In this document: one piece after another, positions 57,402 through 64,000 of the stretch
Position numbering within the stretch: the first letter of the stretch is position 1
Layout: each line of letters begins with the position of its first letter
DNA from: Massilia alkalitolerans DSM 17462
Lineage (GTDB): Bacteria > Pseudomonadota > Gammaproteobacteria > Burkholderiales > Burkholderiaceae_D
DNA: 64,000 nucleotides
Reading direction: 5' to 3'
Assembly (NCBI RefSeq): GCF_000427785.1
Contig: NZ_ATYR01000033.1
Coordinates: forward strand, 1 to 64,000
The notes under the pieces: model-generated
Told to the model about the DNA's origin: nothing
Seen by the model: the letters and a program-made list of their open reading frames with translations, nothing else
Databases searched by the model: none
Position numbers and translations under genes: made by a program

Positions 57402-58361
57402 ATGAATAAGATGTCCGTACTCGTGGCCGGACTGGCCGCTGCATTGGCCGCGCCCCTGGCCGTGGCTTCGAATCCCATCGTGAAGGACATCTTCACCGCC
57501 GACCCGGCCGCGCTGGTCGACAAGGGCCGCGTCTACGTCTACGTCGGCAAGGACGAGGCGCCGGTCGGCGGCAAGGAATACGTGATGAACGAGTGGCGCG
57601 TCTACTCCAGCTGCGACATGAAGAAGTGGACCGATCATGGCTCGCCGCTGCGCTACAGCACCTTCAAGTGGGCCGGGCGCGACGCCTGGGCTTCCGACAT
57701 CGTCAAGCGCAATGGCAAGTACTACTTCTACTCGACCGTGGACCACGCCGCGCTCAAGAGCAAGGCGATCGGGGTCGCCGTCTCCGACAGCCCGACCGGG
57801 CCCTTCGTGGACGCCCGCGGCACCGCCCTGGTCACCAACGACATGACCAAGGAAACCCCGATCCCCTGGGACGACATCGACCCCGCCGTGTTCGTCGACG
57901 ACGACGGCCAGGCCTATCTGTACTGGGGCAACACGGTGATGAAGTACGCGAAGCTCAAGCCCAATATGATCGAGATCGACGGTCCGATCCACACCGTGGG
58001 CCTGGACAACTTCGTGGAGGCGGCCTACCTGCACAAGCGCAAGGGCACCTATTACCTCTCGTATTCGCAGAAGTTCCCGGAACAGACCGTGGTCATGAGC
58101 GGCCCGACGGCTACCGGCCCCTGGACCTGGGGTGGGGTGATCATGGAGAAGAACAGCAACGTCAACACGATCCACCAGGCCATCGTCGAATTCAATGGCA
58201 AGTCCTACATCTTCTACCACAACGGCAAGCTGCCGACCGGCGGCGAATACCGCCGCTCGGTTGCGGTGGAAGAACTGCACTACGGCCCGGACGGCAAGAT
58301 GCTGCCAGTGGCGCAAACGGCGGAAGGCCCGGCCGCCAACCCGTCGCCCGGATGCAAGTGA
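57402..58361 (+). CDS. GH43 arabinofuranosidase/xylosidase, exported
   Basis: A 319-residue GH43 with signal peptide (residues 1-21, LAAALAAPLAVAS). Catalytic acids are Asp in TADPAALVD (near 32), Asp in DDIDPAVFVDDDG (near 161) and Glu in FVEAAYLHKRK (near 207). The length and WASDIVKRNGKYYFY stretch resemble arabinoxylan or arabinan side-chain enzymes. It sits between the importer and its likely LysR regulator. The ribosome site is AAGGAGACGTG. Precise specificity is not deducible. Confidence 0.88.
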   Translation: MNKMSVLVAGLAAALAAPLAVASNPIVKDIFTADPAALVDKGRVYVYVGKDEAPVGGKEYVMNEWRVYSSCDMKKWTDHGSPLRYSTFKWAGRDAWASDIVKRNGKYYFYSTVDHAALKSKAIGVAVSDSPTGPFVDARGTALVTNDMTKETPIPWDDIDPAVFVDDDGQAYLYWGNTVMKYAKLKPNMIEIDGPIHTVGLDNFVEAAYLHKRKGTYYLSYSQKFPEQTVVMSGPTATGPWTWGGVIMEKNSNVNTIHQAIVEFNGKSYIFYHNGKLPTGGEYRRSVAVEELHYGPDGKMLPVAQTAEGPAANPSPGCK

Positions 58362-58390
58362 TAGCCACCGAGCAGTATTTCCATTGGATC

Positions 58391-58412
58391 GATATCACAA
58401 ATGATATGATTT
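58391..58412 (+). promoter_or_regulatory. Site related to the shared locus operator, upstream of lysR
   Basis: GATATC followed by CACAAATGATATGATT resembles the right part of operator copy 3 (CACAAATATGATT) with a 2-base insertion. It ends 4 bases before the lysR ATG, so it may be an autoregulatory half-site. The match is weaker than the three main copies. Confidence 0.35.
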
Positions 58413-58416
58413 CCTG

Positions 58417-59358
58417 ATGGATACGACGAACCCCAACTGGTTTCTGAAGGCGCGCCTCAAGACGCGCCAGCTGCTGCTCCTGATCGCGCTGGACGACTAC
58501 CGCAACATCCACCGCGCGGCCGAGGAACTCCACATGACGCAGCCGGCGGCGTCCAAGCAGATCAAGGACTTGGAAGAGATGCTGGAGGTGCGCCTGTTCG
58601 AGCGCCTCCCGCGCGGGATGGAACCGACCATCTACGGCGAGACCATGATCCGCCACGCACGCATGGCGCTCACCAGCCTGGCGCTGGCGCACGACGACCT
58701 GGTCGCCCTGAAGGCCGGCCTGTCCGGGCAGGTGGAAGTGGGCGTCATCATGTCGCCGGCGATGGCGCTGCTGCCGCGCGCGATCGCGCGCATCAAGGAG
58801 CAGGCGCCCTTGCTGCGCATCGGCGTGCATCTCGAGCCCAGCAACGTCCTGCTCGACAAGCTCCAGCGCGGCACGCTCGACTTCATGATCGGCCGCATCC
58901 TGGAGAAGGAAGACTCGAGCGGCCTGGTGTACGAGGAGCTGACCGAGGAACCCGCCTGCGCCGTGGTGCGTCCCGGCCATGCGCTGCTCGAAGCCAGGGA
59001 CCTGCGCCTGGAAGACATCGCCGACCAGCCCTGGATCCTGCCGCCACCCGGCAGCATCCTGCGCCACCGCTTCGACATGATGTTCCGCCGCGCCGGCCTG
59101 CAGCCCCCCGTGAACGTGGTCGACACCACCGCGCTGCTGCTCATCACCACGCTGCTGCAGCAGACCGATTCGCTGCACGTGATGCCGCAGGAAGTGGCGC
59201 AGTACTACGCGTCGCTGAACGTGATGCGCATCCTGCCGATCGAGCTGCCCTGCAAGATGGACGCCTTCGGCATCATCCGCCAGCAGGACCACCTGCTGTC
59301 GCCGGGCGCTGACCTGCTGCTCAAGCAGGTGAGGCTGGCGGCGTCCGAGATCTACTAG
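58417..59358 (+). CDS. LysR family regulator, GbpR/GguR-like, likely controls the arabinose locus
   Basis: A 313-residue LysR regulator. The HTH is at about residues 20-68 (DDYRNIHRAAEELHMTQPAA then KQIKDLEEMLEVRLFER), and an effector domain with the PRGMEPTIYGE hinge and VGVIMSPAMALLP follows. This type resembles GbpR/GguR regulators of galactose, arabinose and sugar-acid genes in proteobacteria. It lies at the end of the importer operon and is the only sugar-type regulator in the region. It is therefore the best candidate to bind the shared GTATC-N13-AT(A/T)TGATTGGA sites. Confidence 0.9.
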   Translation: MDTTNPNWFLKARLKTRQLLLLIALDDYRNIHRAAEELHMTQPAASKQIKDLEEMLEVRLFERLPRGMEPTIYGETMIRHARMALTSLALAHDDLVALKAGLSGQVEVGVIMSPAMALLPRAIARIKEQAPLLRIGVHLEPSNVLLDKLQRGTLDFMIGRILEKEDSSGLVYEELTEEPACAVVRPGHALLEARDLRLEDIADQPWILPPPGSILRHRFDMMFRRAGLQPPVNVVDTTALLLITTLLQQTDSLHVMPQEVAQYYASLNVMRILPIELPCKMDAFGIIRQQDHLLSPGADLLLKQVRLAASEIY

Positions 59359-59426
59359 CCCCGGACGGCGCAATCTCGTGCGCGTTTGGGGTGCGGTGCC
59401 ACGGGCATCCGTACGGTGCAGTATGC

Positions 59427-59443
59427 TATGCGTTTTACGCATA
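59427..59443. promoter_or_regulatory. Perfect palindrome upstream of maeB
   Basis: TATGCGT-TTT-ACGCATA is a perfect 7-bp-arm inverted repeat 33 bases before the maeB start, with an AT-rich TATGCTATGCG context. It may be an operator or part of the promoter. Confidence 0.5.
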
Positions 59444-59476
59444 CCTGCCTTCCGACATATCAAGAAAGAGGAACCC

Positions 59477-61696
59477 ATGAGCACTGAGAGCAGCCTCGGC
59501 GCAAACGTCGACAGCCAACTGCGCACCGACGCGCTGGAATACCACCGCAACCCCGTGCGCGGCAAGATCGAGGTGGTGGCCACCAAGCCGCTGTCGAACC
59601 AGCGCGACCTGTCGCTGGCCTATTCGCCGGGCGTGGCCTATGCCTGCGAAGAGATCGCCGCCGACCCCAGCACCGCCGCCGACTACACTTCGCGCGCCAA
59701 CCTGGTGGCCGTCATTACCAACGGCACCGCGGTGCTCGGCCTGGGCAACATCGGCCCGCTGGCCTCGAAACCGGTCATGGAGGGCAAGGGCTGCCTGTTC
59801 AAGAAATTCGCCGGCGTCGACGTGTTCGACCTGGAGCTGGCGGAGAACGATCCCGATAAACTGGTCGACGCCATCGCCATGCTCGAGCCGACCGTCGGCG
59901 GCATCAACCTCGAGGACATCAAGGCGCCCGAGTGCTTCTACATCGAGAAGAAGCTGCGCGAGCGCATGAACATCCCGGTCTTCCACGACGATCAGCACGG
60001 CACCGCCATCATCTCGAGCGCGGCCCTGCTCAATGCCCTGAAGGTGGTGGGCAAGGACATCGGCGCGGTCAAGCTGGTGGCGTCCGGCGCCGGCGCGGCG
60101 GCGATCGCCTGCCTCGACATGATGGTGAGCCTGGGCGTGAAGCAGGAAAACATCTTCGTTACCGACTCGAAGGGCGTGATCTGGCAGGGGCGCGAAGCCA
60201 ACATGGAAGCCAACAAGGCGCGCTATGCCCAAGACACAGAAGCGCGCACGCTGGGCGACATCGTCAAGGACGCCGACGTGTTCCTGGGCTGCTCGACCGC
60301 CGGCGTCTTGACCGCAGAGATGGTCAAGACCATGGCCGACAAGCCGGTGATCCTGGCCCTGGCCAATCCGGAACCGGAAATCCGCCCGGAAGTGGCCAAG
60401 GCCGCGCGCCCCGATTGCATCATCGCCACCGGCCGCTCCGACTACCCGAACCAGGTCAACAACGTCCTCTGTTTCCCCTACATCTTCCGCGGCGCGCTGG
60501 ACTGCGGCGCCACCCGCATCACCGACGAGATGAAGCTCGCCTGCGTGGGCGCGATCGCCCAGCTGGCCGAGGCCGAAGCCAACGACACTGTCGCCGAAGC
60601 CTATGCCGGCCAGGACCTGAGCTTCGGTCCCGACTACATCATCCCGAAGCCTTTCGATCCGCGCCTGATGGCGGCGATCGCCCCAGCAGTGGCAGCAGCC
60701 GCAGCAAGCTCCGGCGTCGCCGCGCGCCCGATCGCCGACATGGACGCCTACCGCGCGCGCCTGGGCGAGATGATCTACCACACCGGTTTCTTCATGAAGC
60801 CGGTGTTCGCCAAGGCCAAGGCCAGCCCGCGCCGCGTCGCCTATGCCGAAGGCACCGACCAGCGCGTGCTGCGCGCGGTGCAAACCGTGGTCGACGACGG
60901 CCTGGCCAAGCCGGTGCTGATCGGCGAAGCGCAAGCGGTCGAGCAGGCGGTCAAGCAGTCCGGCCTGCGCCTGACGCGCGGCGTGGATTACGAGCTGGCC
61001 GAACCCGACGGCAGCGGCGACGCCACTTTGCAGGGCACGCGCCTGCTGCAGTCGGGCCAGGTCGATGCGCTCATTTGCGGCATGGCGGGCAGCTACGACA
61101 GCCACCTGACCCATGTGCGCGACGTGATCGGCACCGCGCCAGGCACGGGCGTGCTGGCCGCGATGAACGCCCTGGTGCTGGACAAGATGACCCTGTTCAT
61201 CACTGACACCTACGTCAACGACAACCCGTCGGCGCAGGAACTGGCGGACATCACGCGCCTGGCCGCCACCGAACTGCGTCACTTCGGGCTGGAGCCCAAG
61301 GCCGCGCTGCTGTCGCACTCGATCTTCGGTTCCTCGGAGCGTCCCTCGGCGCGCAAGATGCGCGAAGCGCGCGAACTGCTGGCGACCAGCGCGCCGGAAC
61401 TGGCGCTGATCGGCGAGGTGCACGGCGACGCCGCGCTGTCCGAAGAGATCCGGCGCATGTACCAGCCGGCAGGCGAGGGCGCCGGTGGCTTTGCGGGCAG
61501 CGCCAACCTCCTGGTGATGCCCTCGCTGGACGCCGCCAACATCTTGTTCAACGTCCTGAAGGTCGCGGCAGGCAAGGGCGTCACCGTCGGCCCGATCCTG
61601 CTGGGCGCGGCCAAGCCTGTCCATATCCTCAGCCCGAGCGCGACCGTGCGCCGGGTCGTCAACATGACCGCGCTCGCGGTCGCAGCGGTGCGCTAA
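59477..61696 (+). CDS. maeB: NADP-dependent malic enzyme (MaeB type, with phosphotransacetylase-like domain)
   Basis: A 739-residue two-domain enzyme. The N-terminal malic-enzyme part (about 1-430) converts malate to pyruvate and CO2 with NADP; visible are [40 protein letters not shown] and the cofactor turn [10 protein letters not shown]. The C-terminal part (about 445-739) is a phosphotransacetylase-like domain ([19 protein letters not shown] and [16 protein letters not shown]). In MaeB relatives it is regulatory rather than catalytic. It is a housekeeping-type gene set between two glycan genes and may serve anaplerosis and NADPH supply. Confidence 0.95.
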   Translation: MSTESSLGANVDSQLRTDALEYHRNPVRGKIEVVATKPLSNQRDLSLAYSPGVAYACEEIAADPSTAADYTSRANLVAVITNGTAVLGLGNIGPLASKPVMEGKGCLFKKFAGVDVFDLELAENDPDKLVDAIAMLEPTVGGINLEDIKAPECFYIEKKLRERMNIPVFHDDQHGTAIISSAALLNALKVVGKDIGAVKLVASGAGAAAIACLDMMVSLGVKQENIFVTDSKGVIWQGREANMEANKARYAQDTEARTLGDIVKDADVFLGCSTAGVLTAEMVKTMADKPVILALANPEPEIRPEVAKAARPDCIIATGRSDYPNQVNNVLCFPYIFRGALDCGATRITDEMKLACVGAIAQLAEAEANDTVAEAYAGQDLSFGPDYIIPKPFDPRLMAAIAPAVAAAAASSGVAARPIADMDAYRARLGEMIYHTGFFMKPVFAKAKASPRRVAYAEGTDQRVLRAVQTVVDDGLAKPVLIGEAQAVEQAVKQSGLRLTRGVDYELAEPDGSGDATLQGTRLLQSGQVDALICGMAGSYDSHLTHVRDVIGTAPGTGVLAAMNALVLDKMTLFITDTYVNDNPSAQELADITRLAATELRHFGLEPKAALLSHSIFGSSERPSARKMREARELLATSAPELALIGEVHGDAALSEEIRRMYQPAGEGAGGFAGSANLLVMPSLDAANILFNVLKVAAGKGVTVGPILLGAAKPVHILSPSATVRRVVNMTALAVAAVR

Positions 61697-61707
61697 ACCC
61701 TGCAATC

Positions 61708-61732
61708 CACGCGCCGGGTTCTCCAGCGCGTG
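61708..61732 (+). terminator. Probable terminator of maeB
   Basis: CACGCGC (61708-61714) and GCGCGTG (61726-61732) form a stem with an 11-base loop, followed by a T-rich run (TTCTCC then TTCTTTTCGTT). It lies 11 bases after the maeB stop. Confidence 0.5.
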
Positions 61733-61750
61733 TTCTCCACCTTCTTTTCG

Positions 61751-61783
61751 TTGCTCGTAACCATTTTGTAACCTATACTGGTT
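61751..61783 (+). promoter_or_regulatory. Promoter with GTAACC direct repeats before the GH43-GH3 genes
   Basis: TTGCTC (61751-61756) and TATACT (61774-61779) are spaced by exactly 17 bases, a good sigma-70 promoter. Within the spacer GTAACC occurs twice, 11 bases apart (61757 and 61768). AACCA (61759) and TGGTT (61779) form an inverted pair. An activator or repressor site distinct from the GATTGGA operator is likely. Confidence 0.6.
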
Positions 61784-61815
61784 GCGCTAACATTACGTGC
61801 ACGAAAGGAACTCGG

Positions 61816-63405
61816 ATGCGTTTCGGTCTCGCAGCGTGGGCGGCCATCGGCCTGTCCTGCGCAATCACCGCCGCGGCAGGCGAATACAGGAACCCGGTCA
61901 TCCCGGGATTCAACCCCGACCCCAGCATCTGCCGGGATGGCGAGGATTACTACGTCGCCACCAGCACCTTCGAGTACTTCCCCGGGGTGCCGATCTACCA
62001 CAGCAAGGACCTGGTCAACTGGCGCTTGGCCGGCCACGCGCTCGACCGCCCGAGCCAGCTCCCGCTCGCGGGCCAGAAAAGTTCGGAGGGCATCTTCGCC
62101 CCGACCCTGCGCTGCGGGAACGGCCACTTCTACATGATCACCACCAACGTGGCGGGCGGCGGCAACTTCATCGTCCACGCCACCAATCCGGCCGGCCCCT
62201 GGTCGGAGCCGGTCTGGATCAAGGACGTGCAGGGGATCGATCCCTCGCTGTTCTTCGACGACGACGGCAAGGTCTACCTCACTTACCAGGACGGCGGCGA
62301 ACGCGGCGGCATCGGCCAGGTCGAGATCGACGTCGCCACCGGCCAGCTGAAGGGCAAGCCGCGCCGCATCTGGAACGGCACCGGAGGCGTCTGGCCCGAA
62401 GGGCCGCACCTGTACAAGATCAACGGCTGGTACTACCTGCTGCATGCCGAAGGCGGCACCTCGTATGGCCACGTGGTCATCCTGGCGCGCTCGCGCCTGC
62501 CCTGGGGACCTTTCGAAGGCGCGCCGGACAATCCGATTCTGACCCACCGCGATCGCCCGGACCTGCTGCTGCAGGCGCTCGGCCACGCCGACCTGGTGCA
62601 GACGCCGGAGGGCAAGTGGTTCATGGTCATGCTCGGCGTGCGCCACCTGAAGCACAAGCACCACCTGGGCCGCGAAACTCTGCTCGCGCCGGTGGAATGG
62701 ACCCAGGATGGCTGGCTCAAGATCAATGGCGGCGCGCCGCTGCTCGAGAAGGTGGAAGCAGCGGGCTTGCCCGCGCCGCATCCGTGGCCGGCGCCCGCGG
62801 TGCGTGACGAGTTCGGCGCGCACAAGCTGGGCGGCGAGTGGATCTTCCTGCGCGGGCCGGCCCAGGACCTGTGGTCGCTGTCCGAGCGGCCGGGCTTCTT
62901 GCGCCTGAAGGGCAGGGAGCTGTCGCTGTCGGATATTGGCACCCCGGCTTTCGTGGGCAAGCGCCAGGCGCACCTGGACCTGCAAGCCTCGACGCTGCTC
63001 GACTTCACGCCGCGCGCCAAAGGCCAGCAGGCCGGGCTGGCGCTGCGCATGAACGAGGACAACCACTACCAGCTGCTGGTTGCCGGAACCGGCAAGGGCC
63101 GCGTGATCCGGCTCGTCACCCGGGTCAAGGGCGTGAGCACCGTGGTGCGCGAAGTGCCTCTCGCCGCGGGCAAGGTCGAGCTGAGCGTGCGCGCCACCCC
63201 GGAGCGTTACGTGTTCGGCTACCGCATCGGCGGCCGCGAAGTCGCGGACTTCGGCAGCGCCCCGACCGCGCCGCTCAGCTCCGAGGACGCGGGCGGCTTC
63301 ACCGGCGTGGTGCTCGGGATGGTGGCAAACAGCGCCGACGGCGCCCCCATGCCGCCGGCCGATTTCGACTGGTTCGACTACCGGCCGGCCGACGGCAAGA
63401 AGTAA
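61816..63405 (+). CDS. GH43 beta-xylosidase/alpha-L-arabinofuranosidase with C-terminal sandwich, exported
   Basis: A 529-residue XynB-type GH43 with signal peptide (residues 1-21, IGLSCAITAAAG). The propeller (about 24-320) has the base Asp in GFNPDPSICRDG (near 35), Asp in GIDPSLFFDDDG (near 137) and the acid Glu in WPEGPHLYKI (near 195). The C-terminal beta-sandwich (about 330-525), which completes the active site in XynB-like enzymes, contains LDFTPRAKGQQAGLALRMNE. It would remove terminal xylose or arabinose. The GH3 gene follows by 68 bases. Confidence 0.92.
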   Translation: MRFGLAAWAAIGLSCAITAAAGEYRNPVIPGFNPDPSICRDGEDYYVATSTFEYFPGVPIYHSKDLVNWRLAGHALDRPSQLPLAGQKSSEGIFAPTLRCGNGHFYMITTNVAGGGNFIVHATNPAGPWSEPVWIKDVQGIDPSLFFDDDGKVYLTYQDGGERGGIGQVEIDVATGQLKGKPRRIWNGTGGVWPEGPHLYKINGWYYLLHAEGGTSYGHVVILARSRLPWGPFEGAPDNPILTHRDRPDLLLQALGHADLVQTPEGKWFMVMLGVRHLKHKHHLGRETLLAPVEWTQDGWLKINGGAPLLEKVEAAGLPAPHPWPAPAVRDEFGAHKLGGEWIFLRGPAQDLWSLSERPGFLRLKGRELSLSDIGTPAFVGKRQAHLDLQASTLLDFTPRAKGQQAGLALRMNEDNHYQLLVAGTGKGRVIRLVTRVKGVSTVVREVPLAAGKVELSVRATPERYVFGYRIGGREVADFGSAPTAPLSSEDAGGFTGVVLGMVANSADGAPMPPADFDWFDYRPADGKK

Positions 63406-63414
63406 CAACATCAA

Positions 63415-63438
63415 GCCGCCGGCCGACGCGCCGGCGGC
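63415..63438. terminator. GC-rich hairpin between the GH43 and GH3 genes
   Basis: GCCGCCGGC (63415-63423) and GCCGGCGGC (63430-63438) pair perfectly with a 6-base loop and no T tract. It may set different expression of the two genes rather than stop transcription. Confidence 0.4.
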
Positions 63439-63473
63439 GGCAGCACACAACAAGAAATCAATCAGGAGACATC

Positions 63474-64000
63474 ATGCATCGCAAGAACCACGCCGCCGCC
63501 GCGGCGCGCACGGCCCTGGTCGCGGCCATTGCCGCCGCCTTCCCGCTGTTCACCGCCGGCGCCTTCGCCGCGCCCGAGCCGGCCGAGCCGGCCCAGAAGC
63601 CCTGGCTGGATGCCTCGCTCGACGCCGACCAGCGCGCCCGGTTGGCGGTGCAGGCCATGACCCAGCAGGAGAAGCTGCGCTGGGTGTTCGGCTATTTCGG
63701 CCACGATTTCGGCAAGAGCAAGAAGCACCCGGACGCGCTGCCGCAATCGGCCGGCTACATCCCGGGTACGCCGCGCCTGGGCTTGCCCGCGCTGTTCGAG
63801 ACCGATGCGGCCCAGGGCGTAGCCTCGCAGTCCGGCCCCAACGTGCGCGGGCGCACCGCCTTGCCCTCCGGCCTGACCACGGCCTCGACCTGGGACCCGA
63901 AGGTGGCCTACGCCGGCGGCGCCATGATCGGCTCGGAGGCGCGCGCTTCCGGCTTCAACGTCATGCTGGCCGGCGGCGTGAACCTGCAGCGCGAGCCGCG
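63474..64000 (+). CDS. Glycoside hydrolase family 3 protein, exported (5' part only, cut by the window end)
   Basis: The first 175 residues of a GH3 beta-glucosidase/xylosidase-type enzyme. The signal peptide is residues 1-33 or so (AAFPLFTAGAFAAP). The GH3 N-terminal domain follows, with RARLAVQAMTQQEKLRWVFGY, IPGTPRLGLPALFETDAAQGVA and FNVMLAGGVNLQREP, which contain the typical substrate-site Asp-Ala and the Arg-rich loop. The nucleophile Asp (SDW/SDY region) would lie beyond the window. Start ATG 63474 follows CAGGAGACATC. It probably shares the 61751 promoter. Confidence 0.9.
   Translation, partial: MHRKNHAAAAARTALVAAIAAAFPLFTAGAFAAPEPAEPAQKPWLDASLDADQRARLAVQAMTQQEKLRWVFGYFGHDFGKSKKHPDALPQSAGYIPGTPRLGLPALFETDAAQGVASQSGPNVRGRTALPSGLTTASTWDPKVAYAGGAMIGSEARASGFNVMLAGGVNLQREP

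Overview
The window looks like chromosome of a high-GC, plant- or soil-associated betaproteobacterium, most plausibly Oxalobacteraceae of the Massilia/Telluria/Duganella/Herbaspirillum type. This is inferred from the very high GC, a PEP-CTERM exported protein, a TonB-receptor plus plant-glycan hydrolase lifestyle, non-phosphorylative L-arabinose oxidation and a YtfQ-type sugar ABC importer. No rRNA, tRNA, CRISPR array, phage or transposase gene was seen. About 54 protein genes are supported, the last one cut by the window edge.

Region 1 (about 0.2-10.4 kb) is a divergent aromatic-catabolism cluster around a TetR regulator. Leftward: a 4,5-dihydroxyphthalate decarboxylase-like protein, a gentisate-dioxygenase-like bicupin, an FAH-family hydrolase and a phthalate-dioxygenase-type reductase. 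Rightward: a meta-cleavage C-C hydrolase, a type I extradiol dioxygenase, an HsaA-like flavin hydroxylase, NadC (quinolinate phosphoribosyltransferase) and an MFS transporter. The substrate is unknown.

Region 2 (10.4-29.4 kb) is mixed. It holds small membrane proteins, DedA, an unusual phosphofructokinase, and a low-oxygen/stress block with two FNR/Anr-like boxes (three universal stress proteins, a diguanylate cyclase coupled to a P-type ATPase, a zinc alcohol dehydrogenase). It continues with a PEP-CTERM HAF-repeat protein, a truncated haemoglobin with a DUF1971 cupin, a LysR/DOPA-dioxygenase/DoxX/FUSC block, a second LysR operon, a TRIC-type channel and an FtsI-like penicillin-binding protein.

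Region 3 (29.5-64 kb) is a large locus for arabinose-rich plant polysaccharides. Exported enzymes (GH28, an exo-1,3-galactanase-like GH43, GH97, GH51, several GH43, GH127 beta-L-arabinofuranosidase, GH3) would release L-arabinose and oligosaccharides. A TonB receptor, a GPH symporter and a YtfQ/R/T-YjfF ABC importer bring them in. Mutarotase, lactonase, L-arabinonate dehydratase, AraD1 and an SDR oxidise L-arabinose without phosphorylation. A LysR regulator and NADP-malic enzyme MaeB lie in the same locus. Three of its promoters share a 29-bp dyad, GTATC-N13-AT(A/T)TGATTGGA, which I propose as the regulon operator.

Intergenic regions also carry nested palindromic repeats at three places. The only gene-free stretches near or above 300 bases are 1-299 (a repeat plus a terminator) and 11103-11416 (a terminator and upstream DNA).
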